In this document: positions 10,177-21,356 of the stretch, one piece after another
How positions within the stretch are numbered: the stretch's first letter is position 1
Layout: every line of letters begins with the position of its first letter
Source: Cystobasidiopsis lactophilus
Taxonomy: Eukaryota; Basidiomycota; Agaricostilbomycetes; Agaricostilbales; Chionosphaeraceae
Direction: 5' to 3'
Assembly: GCA_001599975.1 (NCBI GenBank)
Contig: BCIO01000006.1
Span: forward strand, 1,173,587 to 1,237,586
DNA length: 64,000 nt
Notes under the pieces: generated by a model
Seen by the model: the letters and a program-made list of their open reading frames with translations, nothing else
Database searches by the model: none
What the model was told of the DNA's origin: nothing
Position numbers and translations under genes: made by a program

Positions 10177-12620
10177 TCAAGCAATCATGATCTCCTCGCC
10201 TGTCCGTTGAAAGCAATGCAGATCAGCTCTCTGAAAGGCTGAAATGATGGAATGGGAACGAACCGGCAAAAGCGCAAAGCACGGTGCGCCCGCCAAATTG
10301 CCTGCCCGCGACGGCCTGCATAGCCTTGCGCGTATTTTCGATGGTGTCGAACATGACGAACACCTTGCCGAGGTTGGGCACGGCCTCGCTCGCCCGGGCG
10401 TCCAGTCGGCCTTGATCCGTCTGTGCACCGTAAATCGTCAGCTTCAAAACCAAACACGCTGCGCCTGGACATAGCAAAAGCAAGCACCCACCTTGATCGG
10501 CCTAGGAATTTTGACTTCGATGACTTCGCCATATTTCGAGCATCTGTGAAGGGAACCTCATTGTCAGAAGCTGGACGACCAACACGAGGGGGGACGACGA
10601 CTGCTCACTCTTCCTTGGTGTCTTCCAAGATGTCCTCGTAGTCTTGGTCGTCGACCAGCTCTTCGGGGGTGACCATATTGAGCATTTGGAGCACGCGGGT
10701 GGGATCAGCCTCGGAGCCAATGCCGTTGACGATATTGGGTGCCAGGGTGGCCAGTTGAGATCCTGGACCGCCTGGACCACCGTGTCGACCCATGTGGCCA
10801 GGGCCAAGCGAGGCGCGCTGGACGACGAGGTAGCGGTCGCCCAGCTCCATCCCGTTCAAGCCGGCGCAGGCCACGTCCGTCACTTCTGGATCCACGTATT
10901 CGCAGAAAGCGAATCCCTGTTCAACCAGAGGCAGATGAATCAGCTTCAAAATGGAAATGATGAGAGGTAAGGGCCTTGGGCGAACCTTTGAAGCGCCCGA
11001 CATTTCCTTGACCAAGTGGAACGCCTTGAGCTCGCCGAACGACTTGAGCAGCTCGATGACCTGGTCGTCGGTGAGGTAAGAGGGCAAGCCGCCGATGAAG
11101 ATCTTGTTGATCGAGTCGGGCACGTTGGTGGAGACGATGCCGGGGACGTGTAAGGAGCCCATCAGGTCCGCGCCGAGGTAGTCCTTGGGCCGCCGGATCT
11201 TGAGCACCTGGCCCATGAACATGATGCCGTCGAACGACATGCCCGACGAGGCTTCTTCTGGTGAGCGGAACTGTTCGTAGACGGAACCCGCACATCAAAA
11301 GTGGTGTGGCTTGATAGAGGAAGGGCACGAAACGAACCTCGACGAAAGCGTAATTCTTGTCGTGGTTGATCTGGACGTTGAGGACCGGGTTGGGGGACTG
11401 GACCTCGGTCTTGCCATCGATGGCGAAGCCCATCTCGCGCATCTTGTCGTTGAAGAAAGCGGAGATGTTCTCCTCCGAGCCCTCGTCGGTGATGCCGCCC
11501 ACGTACAGCCGGCGGGCCTGGCGGGCGTAGGTGATGCCAGGTGGGAAGTTGTCCTCGATCGAGCCAAACGTGATGCTGGCCTCTGCGCCGCTCGCGCCCG
11601 GCCCACCCCGAGGCCCGGGTGCGTGGCCGGTGCCAAAGTTGACGGGCATGGTGGGGCGGGTTTGGCCGGGCAGGTTGAAGCGGCCGGTCATCTTGGCCTG
11701 GAGGGAGGTGACGTGCTCGAAGCCAGGCGGCTTGACCTCCCAGCCGGTGCGAGGCCGCTTGCGCTTGGAGATGGGGATGGTGCCCTCTGGGGTAGGGGAG
11801 CGGCGCCTAGGGGAGCCAAAGACGTCCCCTCGCCCGCCGTCGTCTCGCCGCCCTCTGGTGTCGCCGCGCGAGTCCCGCGAGTCCCGTCCACCACCTCGGT
11901 CGTAGCGGTCGCCGCCTCGTCCTCCTCGATCGTAGTCTCTGGGAGGTGGTGCTCGTCGGCTGTTTGTCAGAGAAGGACAACCAATCAGCGGTGGGAGCAA
12001 TTGGTTGAAGGGACTTTTCGACGAACCCGTAGTCTCTGTCTCTGTCCCCTCCTCGTCTGTTCGAGGGAGGACGATTCATTAGCAAAGTCATGGTGTAGTG
12101 CGAAGGCCCAAACGAACCGGTCATCTCTGTCGTCCCTCGGTTCGTCGTCCCTGGTGCGGCGGGAGGAGCGGTAGTCGTCCTCCTCGTACCTCCTGCTGCG
12201 TCTGCTTGTCGCAAGTTCCGCATCATCAGCTTTTGCATATACACTGATGGAGCAAGGAGCAAGGCAAACCTGTCGGGCTCCCTCTCTGACCTGTGGCTCC
12301 TCGAATCCCGCTCTCGTTCGCGCTCCCTCGATCTGTCCAACGCTCAACCTGATCAGCACCCATGCCAGCTGCTACGTAGTGGGCAAAACAACGAACCTAG
12401 AGCGATGCCTCGAGCGCCGGTCGTCGTGCTCGTCCTCTCGCCTTCGAAGCGCTTCTCAAAATTTTGTTTTGGGCACCACAATGGCTTGGGCAACTCACCT
12501 GCTGGAGCGGTGCGAAGACCTGTGCCTGTCCTCTGTTCAGGAAGCCAGCGATGTTAGCCCAAGACAGAGAGGCTAAGGCGAAGAGGCAGACGAACCTGAG
12601 CGAGGAGCTTCCGCGTCCAT
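10177..12620 (-). CDS. U2AF large subunit (splicing factor, RS domain plus three RRMs)
   Basis: Twelve exons: 12620-12596, 12532-12499, 12441-12397, 12332-12270, 12204-12118, 12056-12027, 11959-11338, 11270-10986, 10916-10609, 10543-10492, 10420-10264, then a short last exon ending at 10177. The N-terminus is an RS-like domain (RSRERERERDSRSHRSERE). A proline-rich linker follows, then RRM1 (ARRLYVGGITDEGSEENI), RRM2 (NKIFIGGLPSYLTDDQVIEL; GFAFCEYVDPEV) and a C-terminal UHM-type RRM (EECSKYGEVIEVKIPRPIK; NLGKVFVMFDTIENTRKAMQ). This is the factor that binds the polypyrimidine tract next to the 3' splice site with U2AF35. Its own introns (57-71 nt) are longer than many neighbours' and often start with GTTCGT. 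The last intron border is uncertain (acceptor near 10200), so the final few residues are tentative. Confidence 0.9.
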
Positions 12621-13171
12621 GGTCCGATACTCTTGGAGCCCGCTGGAGACGGTGTGGTCGGCTGTGCGTGGCTGTCAGTGGCCCAATAGCTGTGTCAAAG
12701 CAGACGGGGGCTCACCCATGATTGTCGGCGAAGCGGTCGAACAAATCCAAGCCAACAACTTTCACTTCCCGACGTCGAGAACGGTCTTCGCTTGCACTTA
12801 CGCTCAGACATCGCTGCTCAATGCTCTCACTGCTCGTTTACATGGCTCTTTTGGACGTGGATTGCGTGAAAAATGTCCTCGAGACTCAAGCCGTGTCTTC
12901 CGCACTCGAAAGTGCCAATGCTTTTTGAGATCCATTGCTGCGCTCGCTTTTGGCTCTGATCATTTCCCGGTTGCTATAATGCCTGAACGAGAACGTTTAT
13001 TTGCCATGTGGCCTCTTTAGGGGCGGGCAAACGGCGCCACTGTCTTGCTTTGGCTAATGATCTGCAACCCAGGCCAGTTAAAAAAAGCGCAGGTCGGGCC
13101 TCCGTTGCCGAGATAGGGCCTTCTCTTCCTTCTTCCTGAACGACAACGACGCACTTCTACAGACTGGATTC
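12621..13171. other. Intergenic region, divergent promoters
   Basis: The 551 bp between the U2AF start codon and the start of the two-repeat membrane protein gene should carry two divergent promoters. It contains short open frames on the plus strand (12619-13020) without recognisable domains. I see no RNA gene. Confidence 0.45.
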
Positions 13172-16100
13172 ATGGGCGATTATCACTTGCCGGGCACTGC
13201 GGTCCAGATCCTGGAGTCGCCACCAGCTCCGGCTCGCCAGAGGCCTCGTTTCTGGGCCATGAACGGCTTTGCGGTTCGATGCCTCGCCCCTCTGGTGCTT
13301 GGGCTCGCTTACCTCGGGATGGCATACGGCGCCTTGTACGCCGAAGAGCCTTGGATCGCCGTGGCCTCCACCAACCGAGCCGGCTTGGTCAAGTCGACCT
13401 TCACCGCCCTCTTCGCCGTATGGACCTTCTTGGCCGCGGTTCCTTTGGTAGCGGCTGTGTCCGAAGTGCAGAGTGAAGAGTGGTGGCGGCGATTGAGCAA
13501 GGGAGCACCCTTGAAGGCAGTCGACACTGTCTCTTCCAACCGCGGCGGATCGTTTGCGTTGCTGCACGCCATCGTCAAATATCCCAAGTCCTCTTACATG
13601 CTCTATTTGTCGGCCTTCGCAACGGTGGCCTCGGTCGTATGGTTCGATATAGGCCCAGCAGCTCTGCAAGTCGTGGTTGGTCTGGGTGCCAGCAAAGTGA
13701 CGATGCAGGTGCGTTCCTTCGCTTCCATCCCATACATCCGTTATTAAATGACAATGAGCATGAAAACAGGTCCCTTCGTTAGCCGAGATGCCAGTCGACA
13801 CGTCCCAGCCGTTCACCGCTCTTCCCAACTATCAGTTTTACTCCCACAGCGTAGCGCTCACCTACTACATCGTAGCAGCCGAGGCGATATTGGCTGGCGA
13901 CAACGCCAACATCACGGCTGGCGGCTTGCTCCTCCCTCCCGATGCCCCAAATACCTTCATCCCTATCCCTGTCAATGTGGGATCTGCTAATAAATCTTCC
14001 TGGAACACGGACGTGGCATTTTTCAACTATACTTGTCAATGGGTGAGCACCATCCTCGCGGCGCGTATAGCTAGTATTGCCTGCCTGTCTTACGCGGCTG
14101 GAACTTCCGGGTTTATCACAGGTCGCACCTACCATTGCAGAACCCGTGGTGTTTTACGACCCCACTTCATTCAATACCTCAATGTATAATTCGACGAGTC
14201 GAACCTTGGCGTCAGCTGGCAGCTTTACGGGTTGGATGTTTCGCTAAGCACTGCAGTCCGCACGGATCGCTCAAGTCCGATCAACAACAGGCAATGTGAT
14301 TGCTCCAGTATTCGGCGGCAGTAGGTCATATCCGCGAGGCTGCGAAGAAGAGTTCGGCCTAAGAGCCATCTGCAGGATTAGGGCTCTTCACCAACTTGAC
14401 GCTGACAGTGACCGGCGAGCCTGTCATTGATGGCACCATCATCGAGATGTTCTATGATTGCGACTATGCTCCGAATCCCAATGGCACTGGGGTGTACATG
14501 GCCGGCTTGGATTTGGCCGGCTACTCTACGACACCGATCTCAGCGTCGTGGCTGGCCGTTGGCGCGACTCTCCAGGCCAGTGAAGGGATTCCAGTCCCAG
14601 CAATCAATGCCGCTGCCCAGATATGTCTGCCGACGCTTCATATCGAAAGCTGGACGATCGCACTGGACGGTCAACAGCTGAGCCTCGCCGAGCGCCTCGA
14701 ATCCTCCATCGGGAATCTCAATCGAACTCAGTTGCAATTCGCCATGGTCGATGCCTTCTCGAAAGTCAACTTAGACGGTGCAGCTACCCCTCTCCTTGGC
14801 TCGCGGGCTTTGAACAGCGACATTTGGGTCGAATCGCGAAACGATGATGAGCCGTGGTACCTCCCTCGCCGAGAGCCGTTCCCGGCCCTTTATCTTAGCT
14901 TGGCTTATATGCCGGTGGCTCTGCGCGCATTCGTCGACCAAGCGCCGTTTGGCTTCGTCTCTGGGCCCGGCATGCTCTTCCACCCAGCCATGGTTTTTTC
15001 CGCTTCTCCCTACGCAGTGTACATCGCCACCGGCCTCATCATCTTCCTCCTTCTTTCCAGCTTTCTCCTTTACTTCCGGACGCACACGCCTGTGCTCTCT
15101 CTTTCCGCTGTCTTGGAGCTCTGCCAAGACGACAGTGTCGCGCCTGCGCAAAATGCACTTGCACCTTCACTCATCAAGGGTAGACAAGTGGCAGATCTGG
15201 TCCGTGGTCTGGTGGACCCTCCTTATCACGCTGCCGCTGCGCGTTCGGTGGCAAATTTTCTCGCCGTCGAGCAGTTTCGACGGATGGAGTCCCCCGGTGT
15301 TGACGAGCCGATCAGCTTGGAATCCAGCGTCGACAGTGGTATCTTCAACACCAAGTTGATTGTGCCAGCCCGCTTGGGAAGAGAAGCTCCAGCGATTCTG
15401 GCGGTGACGCCAGCTGTCGCCTGTGCCTTCGTGGCCTTTGGCGTTCTGGTATACCGGCTCAGCTTTGTCATTACCTACGACGTCTCGGCCCAAACTCGCC
15501 TATCCACCGCCTTCACCTTCGCCTTTGGTATCTGGAAAACAATGTCCCTGATAGGAATCGGTTTACTAGTTAGGCGAAGCGCTTCCGATGTGAGTTCGGT
15601 AGCTCATCCTCACTGTCGTGCATACACCAATCTTTTCCTTCAAGGAATGGAGCAGACTGGTCAACAAGCAGCGCACCTCCTTTTCTCGCAAGGCCTTTTC
15701 CGTTCTCGACACGATCTCCACCAATCGACTGTCTCCCGTCGAGCTCATAAAAGCTTTCTTTTCCTCCTCTACTCTCGCCTTCAAGTTCTCGACAATCTTC
15801 TACCTTGCTACCATCGCGGCCGGTTTAGTGGGGCCAGCTGCCTTCGTTCTGTTGCCCCAGCAATCAGCATCCGGCAAGGCTGTCATAAACTTGACCAATT
15901 TTGATGCCACCTTTTCCAGCTTGGTGGTGCTGCCACCGCCGTGGGCTTCAGCGGCAAGCCTCACCGATGGCATCAAGGTCAATATTCAGGATCAGGCCCA
16001 ATTCGGTGTTCGGGCAACCTACGTAGGCCCAAAACTTCTCTCGTGCGTTCAATGACTGACTGACTTCTAGCTGGATATCATGAATATCAGCGCCGGCAAC

Positions 16101-17342
16101 TCGCCACCTTTGGACGCTCTCACGCCGCTGCCCTTTGCACCTCCCCGAAACGGTCCCACTTACCAATACGAGACTGATGTCGGGTATTACAACTTGACTT
16201 GCGAGTGGGTCGCTGGCGCGATCGAAGAGCCTCCGGCAGACGTCAGCGCCTCTGGCTTCATTGTCATGTCCCTGCCGGGCGGTGTTAATGGGTTAATCCC
16301 TCCTCCAATTGGCGTGAACCGTGAGTCTTGCCCCTTGGCATTTGCTCACTCACATGAGCTGAAACGCAAAGTGCAGACATCGCGCCTTTGCAAATGCCCC
16401 AATTCGCCAACCAAACAGCGATTGAGACCGGCTCCTTTGCATACACTTTCTGGTGAGCTTTGATCAACACTGCAACAACTTCTGGGTGTCCAATTCACAG
16501 TCTGTTTGCCATCCAGGGGCGGCTCTGCAAATGCCAGCATCAATCTTGACTCTGTTCCGACGACTCTTCTCTCCGCCGCCTGGCTGAACGCCGTCACCAC
16601 CATTCTTGCACCCTCACGAGCTTCCACGTATCCCGCTCACTTCTTCACCTTCCCAGACCGCTTCTCGACCTTGGTCTGCGAGCCGAATCTCAGCTTTCGC
16701 AAGTCGCTCATTTCGGTGCCTCCTTCGCCCGGGCAAGTCGAGATCCTTCCCAGCCCAAGCGGCCTAGACGGCAATGCGCTAGTGGGCAATCTGGACCCAA
16801 CTTTCGCCCGCTTCTTCAGCTATTACCTCGCATCCTCACAAGTCCAGCTGCAAGATCGCCTGATTGCCCCTGATCTGCTCATCGGCTACTCTTCTGGCTG
16901 GGCCACGCTGCAGCCCGACTTGTCTTCTTCGACATCAACAGGCATGATGCCCTTACCAGCAGACGTGGCCGCGTCCCGCATCTCGCGCAATCTGGTAGTG
17001 GCATTCCAGCCCATGTTGCGCTCCCTCAACTTCTCCCTCTTGCCCACCGAAGCGATCACTTTCGAGCCCGCGTTGGTGCTCTCCATCTCCGCCCTCCGGC
17101 TGGGCCTGTTGGCTGGCGTCTTCCTCGCTTTGGTCTTAGGCTGCTTCCTCCTCGCCTCCCGCAAACGCACGGCGCCATTCACGCTCTGTGGCATCTTGCT
17201 GCTGGTCGACCGACTGGAAGAGCTTAAGCCGGGTGCGGACAAGGAGGATGACCCGTACCAGCTCAAGTCGGACCCGCGCTGGTCCTCCCACTTCGAGGAG
17301 CTAAGCGAGTCGGACATCTCGCTGGACACTCTGGGGAAGTGA
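13172..17342 (+). CDS. Large fungal membrane protein with two tandem repeats
   Basis: Nine exons are predicted: 13172-13708, 13770-14042, about 14122 to 14200 (3' border unsure), a fourth ending at 14320, 14376-15589, 15645-16022, 16071-16320, 16377-16452 and 16517-17342. Each half starts with a membrane segment, then AVDTVSSNRGG or VLDTISTNRLS, a second membrane segment, a long extracellular-looking domain with NxS/T sites (FFNYTCQW; YYNLTCEW), and ends with FHPAMVFSASPYAVYIATGL or FEPALVLSISALRLGLLAGV, another membrane helix and an L-rich segment. The second half begins directly after the first within one reading frame across the 15590-15644 intron, so it is one gene, not two. The tail is acidic. 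I do not know a named family; a role at the plasma membrane is inferred. Confidence 0.75.
13390..15180 (+). repeat. First copy of the internal repeat in the membrane protein
   Basis: This copy runs from the helix before EEWWRRLSKG to the helix before VLSLSAVLELCQDD. It corresponds unit by unit to 15490-17215: helix, DT(V/I)S(S/T)NR motif, helix, NYTCQW, sulfur-poor ectodomain and F(H/E)PA(M/L)V before the last helix. The copies have diverged strongly in sequence. Confidence 0.65.
15490..17215 (+). repeat. Second copy of the internal repeat in the membrane protein
   Basis: Second unit of the duplicated membrane protein, running from AFTFAFGIWKTMSLIGIGLL through EWSRLVNKQRTSF, VLDTISTNRLS and NLTCEW to the helix before FTLCGILLLVDRLEE. 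Intron positions flank comparable points (one intron follows the Cys-Trp in both copies or close by), supporting duplication of a spliced ancestor. Confidence 0.65.
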
Positions 17343-17618
17343 TGGCACGCTAGGGTCACTGTTGATTAAAGGTTGATTAAAGCTGTATTGTGCATTGTAC
17401 ATCGATACCGGATCCAGTTGCCACCTCAGATTTGGCGCCGCACATTGCGAGCACTGCCTGGGAGTGCATGGATTCGATGGCGGGATTCGTTTGAACACAT
17501 ATGGGAGGCTATGAGGACTGAAATAGAAACAAAGCAGGCCACAGGTTCAGAGTTGGTGGCTGCCGAAGGGCAAGGGCGAGCTGGTCGGCCTGGAGACGGA
17601 CGGCGATCACACACTTCA

Positions 17619-20600
17619 ATGCAGGCCTTGTTGAGGGCCGAGTACGATTATGAGGCGACGTCGGTGCGCTCACTTCAATGCTCACTGGAAGCCCATGTGT
17701 TTGTGTGCTGAGCGCGGCGACAGGCGGACGAGCTGAGCGTGCAGGACGGCGCTTTGGTCTTCCTGCTCGATGACAGCGATCCAGAGTGCGCTGCCTGCCT
17801 AGCTATCATGTGCGCCCAAGCTAAGCTTGCGATCAGCTGGCACAAAGTCCGCATCAAGCTCGACCCCAACTCGCCCAGCGCCGAGCAGGAGGAGGGCCTC
17901 GTTCCCGCCTCCTACCTCAAACCCGTCGAGCCCGTCAGGCGGGTCAAGGCCGCCTACGAGTACGCGGCGTCCAACACCGAAGAGCTCACCATCCAGGACG
18001 GCGAGGACTTGGACTTGTTCGTCACTGAGGACGAGTGGGCGCTCGTTGGCCGGCAGGGCGCAGTCGGCTTTGTGCCCGCTGCCTACCTGGTGCGTTGAGC
18101 CCTCTATCGTATCAGTCTGCGCAGCTTGTTCTGATGTGGGACATACTTGCACCTCGCACAGGACACGGAGGATGGTGACGAAGTGGACGGGACAGCAATC
18201 GTGAATTGGGCCTTTTGTTCGTGACGACCACAACAGCTCACAATGTTTTGCACAGGCTCAACAAGAAGAACCAGAAGAAGAGACCTACCACTCGGCCCCG
18301 CCCTCGCCCCAACAAGCCTTTGCGCCCCCTCCGTCGCACCCAGGTCGAGGCGCAACAGCCGCCGCGACAACGTCAGCCAAAGGCGTGCACACCTACACCG
18401 TCACCTCGCTCGACCCGAACTCCAAGAACCCACCCAAGACGGGCACCTTGGGCTTGGGGCCAGGCTCCACCTTGTTCTTCGCCAGCCAGTCGGACAAGTC
18501 GCCCGTCCAGCAGTTCAACCTCGTCACTTTGACCTCCCACTCCGTGTCTGGCCACACCGTCCGCGTCGGCATCTCCGGCATCAAGTTTGTCTTTGAAGCG
18601 GCTAGCGTGCCGGAAGCGGTCGAGATTGGGAAGCGGTTGGCTTCTAGGAACGCACCCACCGACGAGCCGGAAGCACAGACCTCGACCCCGCCACCTGCAC
18701 CGGTTGCGGAGGAGGAGGAGGAGGCGCCGGAAGCTGGGGAGCACGATGGCATTGCCGCTTTCATCCTCTATGACTTTTCCGGCGAAGGCGAGGACGAGCT
18801 GTCCGTCCAAGAGGGCGAAAAGGTCCTCGTTGTCAACTCGTCCGACCCCGATTGGTGGTTCGTCCAGCGCTTCGACTCGGAAGACGAGCAAGGCGTGGTG
18901 CCGGCTACTTATGTCTCGGTGCGTCGATGATCCCACTTCATCAATGGATGTTCCGTTGATTAACCTTTTCATCGGCACAGACCGACCCTCCAACCCAAGA
19001 AGCTCCCGAGGAAGATGAACAGCCAGACCACCTGACCGCCCAAGCCCAGCAATTGCAGATCGATTCGGACGAAAAGCAAGCCAGGGCGCTGCAAAAGGCC
19101 GAGGAGCGCGCCTCCCGCAAGGCCGCCGACGCCCGCGCCCTCTCCCAAGCTCGCGGCATCCACATCCCCACCGCACCTCCTCCACAGCCTTCTAGACCCA
19201 CCATGGCTCCGCCAGCTATGCCTCCTCGCGCTCCTTCGTCCTCCAGCTCGACCGGCAGCGCATCTGGCAAAGGAGCGGTGGCGCCACCTCAACTTTCTAA
19301 GCCTCCCACCCCCGCTTTGCCAGAGATCAAGGCTCCCTCGTCTGCCTCGTCGCCTTCAAAAGGCACCGACAGGCCAAAGCCGGCGCCGGGCAAGACGAGG
19401 GTGTGGAAGGACGCCAGCGGCCAGTTTCGCGTCGACGCCCAGTTCTTGGGCGTGTTCGAGAACAAGGTCCGGCTGCACAAGAGCAACGGCGTGGTCATTG
19501 ACGTGCCTTTGAGCAAGATGTCGCCGGAGGACATGAAGGTCATCAAGGAGCTCACCCGCGGCGCCTCTTCCTCCGGGCATCGGGAGAGGGGGGAAAGGCG
19601 GCACAGGTCTTCAAGGGACCACCATGTTTCCTCCTCCCAGCCTCAATCGCACCAAGTCGCATCGGCCGTCGTGCAGCAGCAGCCCAAGAAGCCGACCGTG
19701 GACTGGTTCGACTTTTTCCTCCAGGCCGGCTGCGACTTGGACGACTGCACGCGCTACTCGACCAACTTTGAAAAGGACCGGATCGACGAGGAGGTCTTGC
19801 CCGAGCTCGAGGCGTCTACCTTCCGGTCGTTGGGCTTAAGAGAAGGGGACATCATCCGCGTCCGCAAGTTGGTCCAGACGAAATATGGCCGGTCCGCCGC
19901 TGGGCCAAAGGAAGAGGTGGAATCGCCAGGGGCAGAGAAGGAGCAAGGCAGTTTGTTCACTGGTCCAAGCGGAGGGTTGAAGACGACGCGCCGGGGCAGG
20001 CCGAACGCCACCCGCTCAGCTTCCAACTCGGTCTCGGCCGGCTCGCTGTCCGCCGCCTCGGACCAACTGGGAAGAGTTGCCACTCCCGACCTCCTCAATG
20101 GCTCAGCGTCAAATAGGGAAGACGTGTCGCCACCGAACAGGCGGTCGAGCTCGACCCAACCTATCACTTCCGGCTTTGACGACGACGCTTGGACTGTCAA
20201 GGCGCCTTCTAAGCCCAATACGCCCGCTCCTCCTCCCGCTCTAGCTCCCTCTCCTCAGCCTGCCGCGCCGGTAGCAGCAGCAGCGCCGGAAAGGGCCAAC
20301 TCGGCTCAGCCGCCCTCCACGCTTTCCGACTCCATCTTGGCCAGCATGGGCATCACTAATCGGCCGCCTTCCGCCCCTGTGTCTCAGCGACAGCAATCAG
20401 CCCCAGCTGCTTCAGCACCAGGCATGGCTTCCTCCGGCAGCTACCAAGGCGCCGCACCTGTAAATGGCCCAAGAGGTCCACTGGCGCCCATGGCCCACAA
20501 CGCGCCTCTCCTCAACCCCTTGATCCCCACCCAGACGGGATTCACCGGCTTCGTTCCTACACGCCCGTCCGCCTCCCCAGCTTCCTTCTCCTCACCCGGC

Positions 20601-21258
20601 CTCATGCCGCAAGCGACGGGCTACGCGCCGATGGTGTCCTCGCAACCCACTGGCTTCTCAATGGTCGCTCCTCAGCCGACCGGCTTCATGTCCCCTCAGA
20701 TGCAGCAGCCTCAAGCTTACCTCCAACCACAACAAACCTCGTTTGGATCAATGCAGCAACCCATGTATTCGCAAGCTCCTCCACAGCAGCCGCCGCCGGT
20801 GCCGCAGATGCCTTCCATCTTTGCCTCTCAACCACCGCCGCAGCCACCGGCCTCTACACCTGCCAATAGATTCGACCCCACCAATGTGTTTGCCGTCATG
20901 AAGCAGGGCAAGGCGCACGAGCAAAAGCTGGAGGCCCATCCGCAGGCGTCCAATGTCTACGACGCGCTCAGACCCCAGCCTACTGGTGCGTGTCACTTGC
21001 TTCATGTTCTTCGAAGTCGACTAAGGCTCAAATTTGCTTGACATGACAGGGTTTGCCCAAACTGGCTTTGGAGGGATGATGCCCCAGCCCACCGGCATGA
21101 TGCCCCAACCTACTGGCATGATGCAGCCCCAGCAACAGCAGCAACAACCCTTGATGCCCCAAATCACCGGCTTCCAGCCTGGCGGAGTCCAGATGCCGCA
21201 GCAGCAGCAACAGTACATGCCCATGCAAAACGGCGGCTACTATGGCCCAGCTTACTAA
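17619..21258 (+). CDS. SLA1: Sla1-like endocytic adaptor (SH3 x3, SHD1, SAM-like SHD2)
   Basis: ATG at 17619 opens SH3-1 (LLRAEYDYEATS, then ADELSVQDGALVFLLDDSDP across a 60-nt intron). SH3-2 follows (KAAYEYAASNTEELTIQDGE; GAVGFVPAAYL), then a linker and SH3-3 near 18750-18920 (AAFILYDFSGEGEDELSVQE; GVVPATYVS). SHD1 lies at about 19390-19560 (RVWKDASGQFRVDAQFLGVF) and the SAM-like SHD2 at about 19700-19890 (DWFDFFLQAGCDLDDCTRYS). The C-terminus has PQPTGF/M-type repeats up to TAA at 21256-21258, with a last intron at 20984-21050. Sla1 links ubiquitin and NPF cargo signals to the Las17-Pan1 actin machinery at endocytic patches. The domain order and length (about 1,050 residues) match the family. 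An alternative upstream start in the same frame (17511) is possible. Confidence 0.92.
20530..21245 (+). repeat. LxxQxTG-type repeats in the Sla1 tail
   Basis: The translated tail repeats a short motif with TG: LIPTQTGF, LMPQATGY, MVSSQPTGF, MVAPQPTGF, MMPQPTGM (twice) and LMPQITGF. In budding yeast the motif LxxQxTG in Sla1 and Pan1 is phosphorylated by Ark1/Prk1 to disassemble the coat. Regulation here is inferred from that precedent. Confidence 0.75.
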
Positions 21259-21356
21259 GAGCACACCCCCTCTCATCTTTACGACTTGGCTAGAAATGGA
21301 GGGAATATGACTTGTGAAATAAAAGAAACCCTTTCCAATTTAATTAGGCAAAGGCA

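Noticed and set aside
11311-12174. 287-codon plus-strand ORF opposite U2AF
   Set aside because: It is the antisense of RRM1 and the RS region and spans known introns of the minus-strand gene; no family pattern.
13172-17342. Two separate genes at this locus
   Set aside because: The first copy's frame joins directly to the second across a short consensus intron (15590-15644), with no stop, start or promoter gap; a single gene is simpler.
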